A stretch of DNA of 64,000 nucleotides from Prillingera fragicola (GCA_002335605.1 BEDY01000007.1:372001-436000), one strand, 5' to 3'. Counted from the stretch's first letter, positions 1-10,756 are shown. The notes: generated from the letters alone by a model not told the origin. Numbers and translations: made by a program.

Positions 1-2
1 AC

Positions 3-71
3 GAGCATGCGGATGTGTGTGACGAGGACAAGGACCGTCTCCAGATCGTCGAGTTCACCGATGGCCTTTAA
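3..71 (+). CDS. 3' end of an upstream gene (partial)
   Basis: An open frame enters from the left edge and ends at TAA (69-71), encoding a tail that reads EHADVCDEDKDRLQIVEFTDGL. Only 22 residues are visible, so no function can be assigned. The charged 'D-x-D-x-R-L-x-I/L-V' ending resembles the end of the next gene (V-E-D-E-V-R-R-R-L-K-L-V), so this may be another member of the F-box-like family. That is a weak inference; the frame could also be chance. Confidence 0.35.
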   Translation, partial: EHADVCDEDKDRLQIVEFTDGL

Positions 72-505
72 GACAGCGTTCTCTTCCGCCAGCCAATGGT
101 CCAATTTTTTTACGTTTCAGTGACCATGATATGCACGCGAAGCTTCATTGAGTTGCAGTGAGCAAACGAAGGGGCTTCGTGAAAGCTCATAACGACTACA
201 TGGGTAGCCTCGAGGCTAAAACGAGACCCCCACGGAGCAAGAAAGGGAGCGAGAGTATTTCCGTGCCGACGTCTGCCCAGCCTTTGTCAGGGTTTCAAAG
301 AGAATGTCGAGCTTGAGACTCAGGTGGTCATGCGTCGCACTGCCGGGGTGAGCAGTCGGTATGTATGTATTGTCCAGATGCCTCCGTCAAGGCAAGATAA
401 GAAACAGGCACGCTCCTCACGTGACCACTGCGTTTCTATCATTCGAGTGATCACAACCAACTCTCCTCTCCTGAACTTGCATTTCTCTCCTTGTCCCGCG
501 GCACA
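72..505. other. Intergenic / promoter of the F-box-like gene
   Basis: About 430 bp with no supportable ORF. It holds a TCACGTGAC box at 417-425, 81 bp before the downstream ATG, and a CT-rich leader just before that ATG. Confidence 0.5.
417..425. promoter_or_regulatory. TCACGTGAC box (CACGTG-type bHLH site)
   Basis: Nine-base E-box-like palindrome core upstream of the F-box-like gene. The same core recurs in several other promoters of this window. CACGTG is the known core for Cbf1-type bHLH factors; binding here is inferred. Confidence 0.5.
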
Positions 506-1390
506 ATGACCATCCCACCCGGCCTGGCAGAACGCCTCCTCATCCCTGAAATTCTCTCTGAAATCCTCTTCTATGTCCAGGACGACCGCCCATCCCTCGC
601 CAACCTCCTCCGCACCACCAAAGCATTCTACGCCGCCGCCGGCCCCCTCCTCTACCGCGACCTGGAGCTCTTCACCGACCCGGCCCAGCACATCAACAAA
701 CTCCTCGACTACGGCCATAAACACACCCTACTGCGGCACACACGCACGCTCAACGTCATGACGCACGACAGACAGGCCTGCCGCGCCATGACTCTCCCCC
801 TCGGCTCGACGCACCCAGCCCCCGACGGCCGGCTCCTCCCCCCCGCGGTCCTCAGCGGGCTCACGTCGCTCCACACAGTCATACTGGACGGCGCGGAAAT
901 GCTCGACCCCTGCCCCCTGGCCACATGCCCGTACACGTCCGTGCCGGGCGCCCCGAACCTGATAGTCGACGAACCCGCACTCGTCGATCGGGAACAGTTT
1001 CCCGGCCCAGCACACTTTTCCACCCCGCTCATGCGCGCTGTCGAGGACTTGACGCTCGTCACGGCTAAACTGGCCAGTATTTCGCCTGCCATGTTTCGGT
1101 TCGTCGGTCCTCGGACCACCAGAGTCACGGTGCAGTACCACGGCGGCTGCTCCGTGACGCGGGCTTGGGGGATGAGGGAGGCTGGCTGGGCGGCGTTTTG
1201 GGCGGACATGGTGTTCCAGTTCAGGCAGCGGGATGATCTGCTTGTGACGTTTCAAATGGGGAATCCAGCGGAGAAGGAGAATGCGCACGAGCGGGCAAGG
1301 CTGTGGGAGGGTATGGTCGTCGAGGACGAGGTCCGACGACGGCTCAAGCTGGTTTGCGGAGGGGAAGCTCTCAAGTCGCCGTCATTGTAG
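506..1390 (+). CDS. F-box-like protein, type 1
   Basis: Single exon, 294 aa. The first ATG in a good context (gcacaATGac) is at 506; the frame runs further upstream only from a TTG. Residues about 11-55 have the layout of an F-box: LxIPEILSEILFY, then a spacer and LANLLRTTKAFYAAAGPLLYRDLEL. F-box proteins normally recruit substrates to SCF (Skp1-cullin) ubiquitin ligases through this N-terminal helix bundle. The rest has no recognisable LRR, WD40 or kelch repeat. The N-terminal block closely matches the protein at 59401-60645 (PDILCEIVSYAAADKPELARLLKVSKAFY), so the two are paralogs of one subfamily. Specific target unknown. The same fold is also used in non-SCF proteins, so the ubiquitin role is inference. 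Confidence 0.75.
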   Translation: MTIPPGLAERLLIPEILSEILFYVQDDRPSLANLLRTTKAFYAAAGPLLYRDLELFTDPAQHINKLLDYGHKHTLLRHTRTLNVMTHDRQACRAMTLPLGSTHPAPDGRLLPPAVLSGLTSLHTVILDGAEMLDPCPLATCPYTSVPGAPNLIVDEPALVDREQFPGPAHFSTPLMRAVEDLTLVTAKLASISPAMFRFVGPRTTRVTVQYHGGCSVTRAWGMREAGWAAFWADMVFQFRQRDDLLVTFQMGNPAEKENAHERARLWEGMVVEDEVRRRLKLVCGGEALKSPSL

Positions 1391-1501
1391 CATAGATATG
1401 TAACAGGCTGCGAATGCATGCATTCATGATTCAGCACGCATCTGGCGCATTTGGAGCCAGTAGCCAGCAGCAAGGAGGAGCAAAAGCAGAGAGCAAAAAT
1501 A

Positions 1502-1595
1502 TGACCACTGACAGGATCGAACTGCCGACCTTTGCATGGGCTAGTAACTCTTCGAGGTATTAGTACAATGCTCTAACCAGCTGAGCTAAGCGGCC
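1502..1595 (-). tRNA. tRNA-Ile (anticodon AAU) with a 20-nt intron
   Basis: Reading the minus strand, acceptor GGCCGCT (1595-1589) pairs with AGTGGTC (1509-1503), discriminator A at 1502. The D stem GCTC/GAGC, anticodon stem TTGTA/TGCAA and T stem GGCAG/CTGTC with loop TTCGATC all form. The anticodon loop is C-T-AAT-A-A, giving anticodon AAT (AAU in RNA, isoleucine, A34 probably edited to inosine). The intron occupies 1557-1538, exactly between positions 37 and 38, the canonical site cut by the tRNA splicing endonuclease. CCA is not encoded, as expected for a eukaryotic nuclear tRNA. Mature length 74 nt. Confidence 0.95.
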
Positions 1596-2436
1596 GTTGA
1601 TATTTTCTTGACGTGGTTGCTCAGGACCGCAAACACCCTGCACGGACCCTTTGGATTGTCTTCCCTCCCATCTGAAGCCACTTGGCGCCGTGACTCACCG
1701 GGTGGCTGACTGTGCTGGGGGTGTTTGGACTCGGTCAGAGAGGCTGCTGCGGCGCCTGTATGGCAGTGCCAAGATCTTTGTGCTATGTGTGGTGGGCACA
1801 CTGTACGGAGACTAGTCTTCTAGCGAGGACGTTCCAGCGGCGTAGGTCGCTTGGCTGGGCCTTCTTTCGTCGCAAGCAGCGATTTTCAGTATTTTGATCT
1901 GAACAAGTGGTCGAGAAGGCAAAAAGTGAGCTGCGAGCTCTATGGGGCAGGCATCATCTCACGGCTTCATACCTAGTCGTAGGATCGTACGCTGTCTATG
2001 CCAGCGAGGCCGTGCCACAAACCGCAGTCCTGTCCCTCCTGGCCTGAAGCTCGGCGGAGAAACTGGACGCCCACCTTGATGGGAGACGGGTGGGGAGTGG
2101 GACCGCAGTATGTTATAATAGAGAAAGGGCGGATGGCTAGCACAGGCTACCGCAATGAAGGCACGTAAGTAACATAGTGGGCGAATACGGCGCCAGTTCC
2201 CCATCTGAGACGGCGTGGGCATTGGTACCTGGGGCAACCATATATGGCAGTGCGATACCGGCGTTCGCCTGATACGCTTCTCGGGAGCCAGAACAATAAA
2301 CTCCAAATAGAAAGAAAGAAAGAAACAGAAGCTTCCGGTGAGAGACATCATGGCCAGGTCTGCGCACGGCATTCATTTTGCTGCGCTACAACATCCTCTC
2401 TCAAGGGCTTCTATTGATGCGACACACTACTGGCGT
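1596..2436. other. Intergenic
   Basis: About 840 bp between the tRNA and the lectin gene. Both strands carry only short ORFs without motifs. A short GAAA-repeat tract lies near 2308-2324. No gene supported. Confidence 0.5.
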
Positions 2437-2916
2437 CTAGTTGCCAAAGCTCTTGAAGAACCAGGCCTGGTTGGCGCTGTTGGTGTAGTGCTGCCACACC
2501 TGGATCCTCTGGCCGTTGTTGGCGTTGCCGTCGGGAAGGTCGATAGCGTAGCCGTTGCGGGTGAGCGAAGCGTCGGCCGAGTTGTACTGCCAGTTGGGGG
2601 CGCTGCTGCAGGGGACGACAGTCAAGTCGGCGCCGTTGCTGGTGCCAGCGTTGAGGCACCAGTTGGTGGCCTTGGCGAACTGGATCTTGCCCGACCCCTG
2701 GCCGCCAGTAATGGCGAAGAGCTGGGCGTTGGAGCTGTTGCAGTCCCAGAGCTGGAGCTTGGCGCCGTTGTAAAAGTTGGCGCTGGGGACGTCGAGGCAC
2801 TTGCCACGGTGGTTCATGGGCTGGATGATCGTGCCGGCCGAGTCGCGCGCCTCCATGGGAGCGGCGGTGGCGGTGGCAGCGAGTGCGAGGGCGGCAAAGA
2901 GGGTAGAGGCGAGCAT
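2437..2916 (-). CDS. Secreted ricin-B-type (beta-trefoil) lectin domain protein
   Basis: Single exon, 159 aa. An N-terminal signal peptide (about residues 1-18, LFAALALAATATA then AAP) is followed by one beta-trefoil carbohydrate-binding domain filling the rest. The three subdomains are visible: GKCLDV...AKLQLWDC, TNWCLNAG...DLTVVPC, and YAIDLPDG...QRIQVWQHY...NQAWFF, with QxW-like motifs. Such domains (CBM13) bind galactose- or xylose-type sugars. There is no enzymatic or toxin partner domain, so this is a stand-alone extracellular lectin. A TATA box sits 50 bp before the ATG. Residues after the signal (EARD) could be trimmed by a Kex2-like protease, though no clear KR site is seen. Sugar specificity unknown. 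Confidence 0.9.
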   Translation of the reverse strand: MLASTLFAALALAATATAAPMEARDSAGTIIQPMNHRGKCLDVPSANFYNGAKLQLWDCNSSNAQLFAITGGQGSGKIQFAKATNWCLNAGTSNGADLTVVPCSSAPNWQYNSADASLTRNGYAIDLPDGNANNGQRIQVWQHYTNSANQAWFFKSFGN

Positions 2917-4329
2917 CGTGTTTGGCGAGGTAGTGGTGGTCAGGTTTCGGTGGGCATGGCCAGCCTTATATAGTGTTGGTCAATGTTCAGTTCCCCAACA
3001 TCTGGCGCGTAGTATCCCGCCCCTCTGTCAGTCAGGTTATTTTCAGCATGCAACCCTTGGCGCACGAGTATCACAGCACAATGATAAATGAGGGAAGAGT
3101 AGAACAAAGTTGCGGATCATGAATGATAATACGGCAGAATCGCCCCGTTGAAAGCCAAATTCAAACGCCGGTAATGAGGGTCGGCGTATAGATGCTGTGG
3201 GTTGTGCTGATAGCACGAGTGGCATTGGGCCTCGCCACAATGTCGCCAGCATGGCACAGTGCCGCCCGCGTTTTAGAACGTCTGTCGACCCTTAAACCCT
3301 GTCGGCAGCGTGCTTCCCGTCGCGTTCTTGCATAAGAAGACCTGTTCGGTGAGCGCCGCTATCAGGAGCCCCCTTGGTGCCGAGCGAGCGGCAAGTGGGT
3401 AGGACGTGAAAGTACGTTAATAATGTCAGCGATCCTCCTCATGGTAGGCCAGGGCTGTTGGCAGGGTCGGCTCCCTCCAACGAAAGGCAGTGAGGTCGCT
3501 GAAGAAAACCGACAGACACAGTCTTCTCCTCGAAACGCTTGATAAAGCTTGCGCAGCTTTAACTCTCAGCGGGAAGCAATTCCCATTGGCCAGGACCGGT
3601 GTACCTGTAAGCCACTGCTCAAGGTCGCTCGAGACGTGGTGCCTGCAGCTCGTCGCTGCATTTGAACCTGGTGTTGCAGGCCCATGCTCGCAGATGTTTC
3701 CATGTGCAAGCTTCCGTCCATGTTGCCCACGCACTTGCCAGGAAGCGATCGTGCTATGGCCGACTGAAGACTGCACGATGTAAACAATGAAATGCAGTCG
3801 GAAACAAGCAACTGCGGAGACTTTTGACCACGTGAGCGTCACGTGAATATCACGCTGCTGCCACAGAATTTGATTCCGTTGGGGGAAACGCCGACTAATC
3901 GCTATTTGAACTTGTTGTTTAATCTGCTTTCTAATGAGATGCCCTCTTTTCTAATGTGCTTGGGCTGGAACACTTCCCTGAACGGGGCTACCCTGAGGGG
4001 GACGCTTCTCCCTCTGCTCTGATGCCTTGAAGGTGCACGGACATACGCCCCTCGTGCGCCCCCTCTGGTGTTGCGCCCTGGACTTGTGCTCTCGCCGCCC
4101 AACTTGTCTACTGCTACATCTACCATCTCTTGCCTCCATCGTCCTTTACTCTTTGCTCATTCTCATCAGCATCACAAAGGCCATCTTGCACACTCATTCT
4201 CATCGCCTCGTACACAGCCAACACTGGCTACCCTCCCTTTGGCTCAAGAAACAGCACACAGCATCGCTGAACTCTAGCCGCGCGACCACCCCGAATCGTA
4301 CTCCTCCCATCCACCGCATCCTCACAACC
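2917..4329. other. Intergenic, shared upstream region of lectin and GPI-type gene
   Basis: About 1.4 kb separating two divergent genes. It has two CACGTG cores (3829-3834 and 3840-3845) and an AT-rich CTAATG-containing stretch at about 3890-3960. The ORFs present are short and lack motifs. Confidence 0.5.
2966..2972 (-). promoter_or_regulatory. TATA box of the lectin gene
   Basis: TATATAA on the minus strand, ending 49 bp before the lectin start codon at 2916. Confidence 0.6.
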
Positions 4330-5298
4330 ATGCGTTCCATCTTCCTTGCCGCTGCTTTGCTTGCCGCACCAGCGTTTGCCCAGCGCCAGACCCTTGCCGA
4401 CCCCGTGCGTCCCCTCACGTTGCCTCTACTCCGCTAGGTTCTCCATGCTGACACCCCGCCTCCCCCGCGTTTTTATCGCACTCCTTGGCGCGCCCCAAAT
4501 AGGACAATGTGAGTCTTGGACCCTTTGCACCAGGCGACATCCCAAGCCATCATGCTAACGCGTTCAGCTCGGCTTCTCGGTCGTCATTTCAGTGGCCACT
4601 GATCGCGACGGCGACCCCACTGCGACGCGGACTCTGTACGTGGCTGTGGTTGTGCATTCGGGGTCTGAACAGGCAAATGGACAACACTCGTGCCTGGACC
4701 ACTCCTCCCGAATGCACCGCAAATGCTCAAACTAACACTGCCAACAGCTCCACCATCACTCCCGCTGTAGCTGGCGGCGCCGCCGCCACCACCGACGAGA
4801 ACGGCGACCCAATCGTCCCCACAACCACTGCCAGACGCACCACTGCAAGGCAGCAGGGCATCCAGGGTGCTCCCCCGCCCTCGGGCGACCCCATGACGGC
4901 GACGACCTGTAAGTGGACCATGGGCCCAGCTACCCCGCGCATGGCCCGCACCTTTCTCCTGCACTGCAGATACTAACCCCGCAGACAACTACAGGGACGG
5001 AAACGGCGAGGAGATGCAGGGCACCTGGCGCAACTCGTTTGTCTCCCCCGACGTTCCGACGGTCGTGGTGCCCGAGGGAACCATCCAGGGTCTCGACGGC
5101 TACCAGTCGAGCGTCAACGACAACCTCGTCTCTGCAGCCGACGCTACCCCCGCCGCAGCCATGCGCCGCGCCACCATTCCCTCTATTGCGGGCATGGCTG
5201 CAGCGATCGGCGGCGAGGAGTGGGGCGCCGAGATGGCTCCCTGGTTCACCGCGGCTGCCGCCATCGGCGTGGCGGGCTATGCCATCGCGGCCCTCTAA
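4330..5298 (+). CDS. Secreted/GPI-type surface protein, five exons including a 6-nt exon
   Basis: Exons 4330-4404, 4503-4508, 4568-4635, 4673-4908 and 4985-5298 give a 232-aa protein. Donors are GTGCGT, GTGAGT, GTACGT and GTAAGT, and all acceptors end in AG in frame. The N-terminus (MRSIFLAAALLAAPAFAQR) is a clear signal peptide. The middle is Thr/Asn/Pro-rich with potential N- and O-glycosylation sites (NSST, TTTARRTT). The C-terminus ends in a hydrophobic segment (WFTAAAAIGVAGYAIAAL) with nothing after it, as in GPI-anchored wall proteins. Exon 2 is only GACAAT (Asp-Asn); skipping it keeps the frame, so it may be alternatively used. No enzymatic domain is recognised. A wall or surface role is inferred from this layout. 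Confidence 0.8.
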
Positions 5299-5662
5299 GT
5301 ACGTGTCTGCGACAACATACCTGGCGCCCACTGGGCCCTATGTCCCCGAAATATCCCTCAAAGCTTTGGGGGACACACTATAGACCGGCTCAACAGCCGA
5401 TTTTGTATCCCATACCCACCCAACCCCTCCACACTGTAGTAACGGCTGCCCGTGGCTGCCTCTCGGACTCTGCCCTTCCGTCCTCGTCCTGTTTGCCGCT
5501 GGATGGCTCGGCGTCGATCTGCGTTTATATGCATTATTAGATTGACTTGCGCGCAGCGGCGAAGGCTACCGAGCGCTGGCGTCCGGAGACATCGTGCGGG
5601 GAACACTGTCAAGGTTCTATAATGCATCTCAAAATGACGACAACAAGCAAGATTACTGATAG
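5299..5662. other. Convergent 3' region
   Basis: About 360 bp between the ends of two converging genes; presumably both 3' UTRs. No ORF of note. Confidence 0.5.
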
Positions 5663-7597
5663 CTACGACACCCTCCTGCCCCCACCGGGGACAGCTGACT
5701 CGGACAGGGGGCTCTGTCCCGAGACGCCCACGCGTCGGACTTCGTTACTGCGCCTAGAATGGCTCGAGCTGCTTCTCCTGCGGCGCGTCCCTTCGTCTCC
5801 CTCTGGTGCGCCAAAGCTCGCAAAGAATGGACCAGTCCCCACGGCGGGGACAGGTAGTGGTGGAGAGGGCACTGGCGGGGTGGTCGCGAGGAGGAGGAGG
5901 CCGCCTTGCGACTGCAGCCCGCGGCCTAGGTTGCCTGTACTGGGGCGCTTGCCGAGACGGTTGAGAATTGGCTGGGCTAGGTTGCCTGCTGGGGTGAGGC
6001 CGAGAGAGCTGCCGCCTGTGTGGGTGTAGGCGTGGGTTGGGTTGAGAGAGGAGCCAGAGAGGGTGTGGTTGTGTCCGTTGGCTTGGGTGGTGGTGAAGGG
6101 GAAGCCGTGCAGGCTTGAGGCGAGAGATGCACGGCGCGGTGGGAGTGGGGTTGGTTGTAAGAGGGGCGTGTCTTCGTCGACTGTGGAGAGTGGAAGGAGA
6201 CGGGGAGATGAGGAGGGTGGTGGGGTCGTCAAAAAGTAGACGCCCAGGAAAGTTGTTGAGATCTGTAAGGGTTAACAGGAGTTACTATGGTCGTGTAGTT
6301 GTGCAACTTACACCGAAGATGAAGTTGACAATCTCGGAGAAGCGCACGTCCTTGAACTCGCCGTACAGAACCGCAGAGCCTACAATTGCTGCGGCGTCAG
6401 TTGATGCTGGCGGGTTTGGTATGCTTCGTACCAGAAAGGGAGAAGAACACAAACTGTGTTGGGATGACCTCCTACGATAGAGTCAGCATGCCTGCCCTCC
6501 CAGGCAACTACGCCAGTGCCTCGCAAAGTCAATGCTCACCTTGCTCTCAAACCTCATCAAGGCGCGATTCAAAAACTTGATCTGCAGAACACTGGTGATC
6601 ACAAGCACAGCAATTGCACCCCAGGCCACAGGATACCGAAAGGCGGCAAGAAATCGGGTCGAGAGCAATGAACTGAGAGCTTTGGTGGACATTACCGTGT
6701 AGCCACCAAAGAGGGCACATGTTGCGAGGTCGATGACAATGTATCGTCCGCCAATATCCTCGCGGCCGGACATGTAGACCAAAGGGATGAGAATGGCAGT
6801 GACGATGGAGGTGTAGACGATGAAGGGGATTGCAGTGATGGCGGACACGAGCTCGCCTGGTGAGAGCTGTGAAGTTAGTGCTTGAGTAGTGCCAACAATA
6901 GCGAGACACGGTTGTGCGCTTGGATTTCACCACATGCCCTCCGCCATCATAGGCAGACCGACTCCAAGGAACTCACCCTGGGGTTCGAATCGCGCGTCGA
7001 GTACACCACTGTCACGGCGCCAATAATCGCTAGTGCGACTCCAAGCACGTTGCGTTTTGTAAAGCTTTCGCCGAGAATCAGGGGTGCAAAGACACAGTTG
7101 GCGACGAGCGCAACAGTTCCAAGCGGGGCAACGACCGCGGCTGGTGCAAAGCCGTAACTCAAGAAGTTGCCCGCCTCGCCGATGGCCATCATGGATAGAC
7201 CGAGCCACCACAGCCGTGACCGCAGATATGGTGCGCCATTAGTGGAGACGCTGTTTTGTGTGGCTGGAGTGGAAGGCGTCGACATGGCCGATGTCTGGCT
7301 CGTAGGGCTCGAAGTGGGCTCGGACTCGCTGTCGAGGTGAATATGCCCTTCTTCGTCAACACGGGCTGGAGTGTTCCGCTTAGGCGTGTGCATGGCCTGT
7401 GACGAATGTTGAATAGAATCATCTATGCGACTATGTGCGAGCTTTTGAATGGTCCTGATCGGTTAGCAGTGGCATGCAGTGTGCACATACAGAGCCAGAG
7501 AGATGAGGACGTTGCCGGCGCAGGCGATGGCGACGCCGATGAGAGACGCAGACGACCCTTCCTCTCTCGAGAAGACAAGTCGTAGGTCTGACTCCAT
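5663..7597 (-). CDS. NIPA-type magnesium transporter
   Basis: Six exons on the minus strand: 7597-7491, 7454-6977, 6866-6540, 6471-6432, 6388-6312, 6262-5663; 542 aa. Introns 36-119 nt. The protein has about nine hydrophobic helices, starting with SLIGVAIACAGNVLISLALT. The NIPA (DUF803) hallmarks follow: LWWLGLSMMAIGEAGNFLSYGFAPAAVVAPLGTVALVANC (seen in two parts), then APLILGE and the QIKFLNRAL and EFKDVRF segments late in the core. NIPA proteins mediate Mg2+ movement across plasma or endosomal membranes. A Ser/Pro-rich loop (about residues 45-90) interrupts the first helices. A roughly 190-residue cytosolic tail ends the protein. It is divergent from PRO2, whose ATG lies 226 bp away. Substrate is inferred from family. 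Confidence 0.88.
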
Positions 7598-7706
7598 TGC
7601 TGTTTACGCTGTGGCCATGATATACGCCGTGGTCGTCGGCGAATGTCACTGTAGTAGTAAGAGATGGACGATCGATCGGCCCCGCATGGTGACCGAGGAG
7701 ATTGAA

Positions 7707-7715
7707 TCACGTGAC
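7707..7715. promoter_or_regulatory. TCACGTGAC box centred in the NIPA/PRO2 divergent promoter
   Basis: The box lies about 110 bp from each of the two divergent start codons (7597 minus, 7823 plus), a position suited to a shared bidirectional element. Confidence 0.55.
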
Positions 7716-7822
7716 CCTACTTTCCCACGGTGTACATCATACTCTGCTGCTCGAGTCGTATCCCAAAAGTCAGTCATTGACATCTGTCAGCATCATCTAA
7801 ACCCACAACGCATCCCACAAAA

Positions 7823-9234
7823 ATGAGCAACGCAGAGCAGATTGCTCTCCAGGCTCGCCGCGCATTCGAGGCCTCGCAGCTCGTCGCCCCTGAGGAGCGC
7901 GACATCGCCCTTGCCGCCATCCGCGACGCCCTTGCGGCTGCTCGCGACGAGGTCCTGGCTGCCAACAAGAAGGACATGGCCGCCGCTGAGCCCCTCGTCG
8001 AGTCGGGCAAGCTCAGCAAGTCGCTCCTGTCACGTCTCGACCTTGGCCGTGCTGGCAAATATGATGCCATGCTCCAAGGCGTCACCGACGTTGCAGCCCT
8101 CCCCCTCCCTACTGGCCAGGTTACCTTTGCCAAGACTCTTGGACCAGGTGTCAGCCTGCACCGTGTCACTTGCCCCATTGGCGTTCTGCTTGTGATCTTT
8201 GAGGCTCGTCCCGAGGTTGTCGTCAACATTGCTGCGCTCGCCATCAAGTCGGGCAACGCTGCCATTCTCAAGGGCGGCAAGGAGAGCCTGCAGACGACGA
8301 CTGTTCTGTCCAAGATCATTGCCGACGCATTGAGCAAGACTAGCTTTGCTCCTACTTTTGTCCAGACTGTCTCTACCCGTGACGAGATTTCGAGCTTGTT
8401 GGCTCAGGACCGCTACATTGACCTCGTCATGCCCCGTGGCGGCAACGAGCTCGTCACCAGCATCCAGAACAACACTCGCATTGCTGTCATGGGCCACGCC
8501 GACGGCATCTGTGCCGTCTACCTTGACGAGTCGGCCGACGAGAACAAGGCTCTCCGCGTTGCAGTCGAGTCCAAGGTGAGTACTGAGGGTGCCAATCTCG
8601 TGCCGCTACGCCCGTGCCTTGCACTCGTACTGACAAACAGATCGACTACATGGCTGCGTGCAACGCCGCCGAGACTCTCCTCGTCAACCAGGCCATTGTC
8701 TCGACTGTCTGGCCCAAGGTCGCCCAGGCTCTTGTCGACGTTGGCGTGTCGCTCCGCTGTGACGAGGCCACCCTCGCTGCCATCGCCAACACCCCCGCTG
8801 CCTCCTCTGCCACGGCCGCCACCAACGACGACTTCTTCACCGAGTTCCTTGGCCCGACCATTGCCGTCAAGGTCGTCCCCTCGGTCAACGAGGCGATCAA
8901 GCACATCAACGAGCACTCGTCGCACCACACCGACTCGATTGTCACCGAGGACGTTGACGCCATGTCGGCATGGGCCCGCGGCCTCGACAGTGCCAACTGC
9001 TTTATCAACGCCTCCACCCGCTTCGCCGACGGCACACGCTACGGCCTCGGCACAGAGGTCGGCATCAGCACTGGCAAGACGCACGCTCGTGGACCCGTCG
9101 GTCTTGACGGTTTGGTAATCTACAAGTATGTGCTGCGCGCCGAGGGTCCCGTGGGAGCAGTCATCAAGGACTTTGAGGGCGAGGGCAAAAAGTATGACCA
9201 CTCGGACCTGCCGCGTGACAAGGCGCCGTTCTAG
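7823..9234 (+). CDS. PRO2: Gamma-glutamyl phosphate reductase (glutamate-5-semialdehyde dehydrogenase)
   Basis: Two exons (7823-8575 and 8641-9234), 448 aa, close to yeast Pro2 (456 aa). It reduces gamma-glutamyl phosphate with NADPH to glutamate-5-semialdehyde, the second step of proline synthesis, in the cytosol. Family motifs are clear: PIGVLLVIFEARPEVVVNIAALAIKSGN (seen across residues about 113-140) and GGKES, followed by the PRGGNELV and VMGHADGICAVYLDESA blocks. The catalytic cysteine lies just after the intron in YMAACNAAETLLVNQ. The second exon ends GLDGLVIYKYVLRAEG, typical of the family C-terminus. The single 65-nt intron has GTGAGT and a CTGAC branch. Start chosen at ATG in acaaaaATGagc. 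Confidence 0.97.
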
Positions 9235-9764
9235 AGGCCGTGCATCGTGGATTGAGGGTTTAGCTGCCTTGAGCCGCAGAGGGGGATATGGATGCGTGGG
9301 TGGGCGTTGTAGATATGCATTAGGATCCAGCATTGACACTAGAGCGCTCGGCGAGGTGTTCGCTTGCTAGCTAGGTCTCAGACCGGCTCGGACCAGCTTG
9401 TTGCAGCTTTGACTAGCGTGCAGCCATCAGCCATTGCTTGCCGCCAAGCTCCGAGGTTGCGAAGATGCCAGTAGCAGGCGTAGAGATAGCAGGTCAGCCA
9501 TAACGAGTTGGTCGTCAGCCACAGCAAACGCCGTGGACTTGCCCCTGATCCGAGTTATGCGGACGAGCCAATCGGGGCCACAATACCCGGCCAAGCCCAT
9601 TGTCAACAATTCGAGCCCATGCTGCACCAGCCAGCCATGCATCCCATCTTGGGTTAGTCGCTCGCTACCAGCAGCAGCAGATATATGACGCGGCGGTGGC
9701 GTCACCACCCCTCTCTCCCCCCTTCCTCCATTCCATCCATCAGCTACCTGTCCCTCCGCCCACG
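9235..9764. other. Intergenic
   Basis: 530 bp: 3' UTR of PRO2 and promoter of the CRAL-TRIO gene. A run of CAG/GCAGCAGCAG near 9670 and CT-rich leader before 9765. No additional gene seen. Confidence 0.5.
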
Positions 9765-10756
9765 ATGACAGACTACGGGACCCTCCTGACCCCTCCCCCA
9801 GCGACGCCGCAGCCGACACTGACCGAAGCCGAGGTCTCGGCGCTGCAGCAGCTCAAAGCCCATTTCCCCACCGGCTACGAGCTAGACGGCAAGCCCCTCA
9901 CAGAGCGCGAGATGATCTTCCTCGTAAGCCCCCCTCCCCGAGGCCCGCTGACGCAAAGTCGCAGGAGACACTGCTGCGTTATTGGCAGGCCACCGAGCAC
10001 AACGTCGCAGCCGCCCTGGGACGCCTGGAGGGCACGCTGCGGTGGCGCCGGAGCATGGACCTGGACGATATCGACAAGCACGCGGGCATCTGCGAGCCAG
10101 AGACACAGTACGGCACAAGGTTCCTTGCCGGTTGGAGCGGCCAGTATCCGGTAAACTACACTTTTCTCAATCGCAACCCACTGCCGAATTCGGAGAGGAG
10201 GCAGGAGCACAACGTACGTGTCGCGTGTTGCAGGCTGGGATAACCGGGCGCTCGGACCGGGTGGGGCTCAGTGCTGACGCTACAGTTGTTCATGTTTGAA
10301 CGCGCCGTCGACCTGCTGCCGGCTGGCTGCTCAAAGGTCGTGTCCGTGATGAACTTTGGCGGCAAACGCGCCGGCCCCGCGACGCCGGCCATTGGGCTGA
10401 CGCAAGAGTTTCTCGGCATTGTCGGCGAGCACTACCCCCTCATGACCAAATGCACTTTGCTGCAGGACATGAACTTTATCGCTAGGACGTTTGTGAATGC
10501 CGCCTGGCCGTTTATCGACGCCAAGACCAAGGAGACGACCAAGACCAAGAGCGGCGCCGCGGCGATCAAGGACGGCGACATTGAGGCAGCGGGCTTGATC
10601 AAGGACTGCGGCGGCCAGCTCGACTTTACCTACGACCACGCGACGTACTGGCCACTCCTCATCGAGACGTGCAAGGCCCGCCGGGCGGCTGTGGCCGAAA
10701 AGTGGCGCGGCCTCGGTGAGCCCGAGGTGGGCCGTGCAGAGCGGCTCTTCAGGTAG
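9765..10756 (+). CDS. CRAL-TRIO (Sec14-like) lipid-transfer domain protein
   Basis: Three exons (9765-9923, 9965-10213, 10286-10756), 292 aa. The first part matches a CRAL-TRIO N-terminal helix region: EREMIFLETLLRYWQATEHNVAAALGRLEGTLRWRRSMDLDD, here quoted in pieces (ETLLRYWQATEH, RLEGTLRWRRSMDLDDID). The lipid-binding domain follows: LFMFERAVDLLPAGCSKVVSVMNFGG, EHYPLMTKCTLLQDMNFIARTFVNAAWPFID, then DCGGQLDFTYDH. These segments correspond to the 'YPE...N.P..F...W...KP' core of Sec14 proteins, which exchange phosphatidylinositol or other lipids between membranes. There is no GOLD or Rho-GAP domain, so this is a short stand-alone family member. Which lipid it binds is unknown. Confidence 0.88.

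Noticed and set aside
2437..2916. Reading the ricin-B domain as part of a toxin
   Set aside because: Only the sugar-binding domain is present with a signal peptide; there is no catalytic or pore-forming partner here or next to it.
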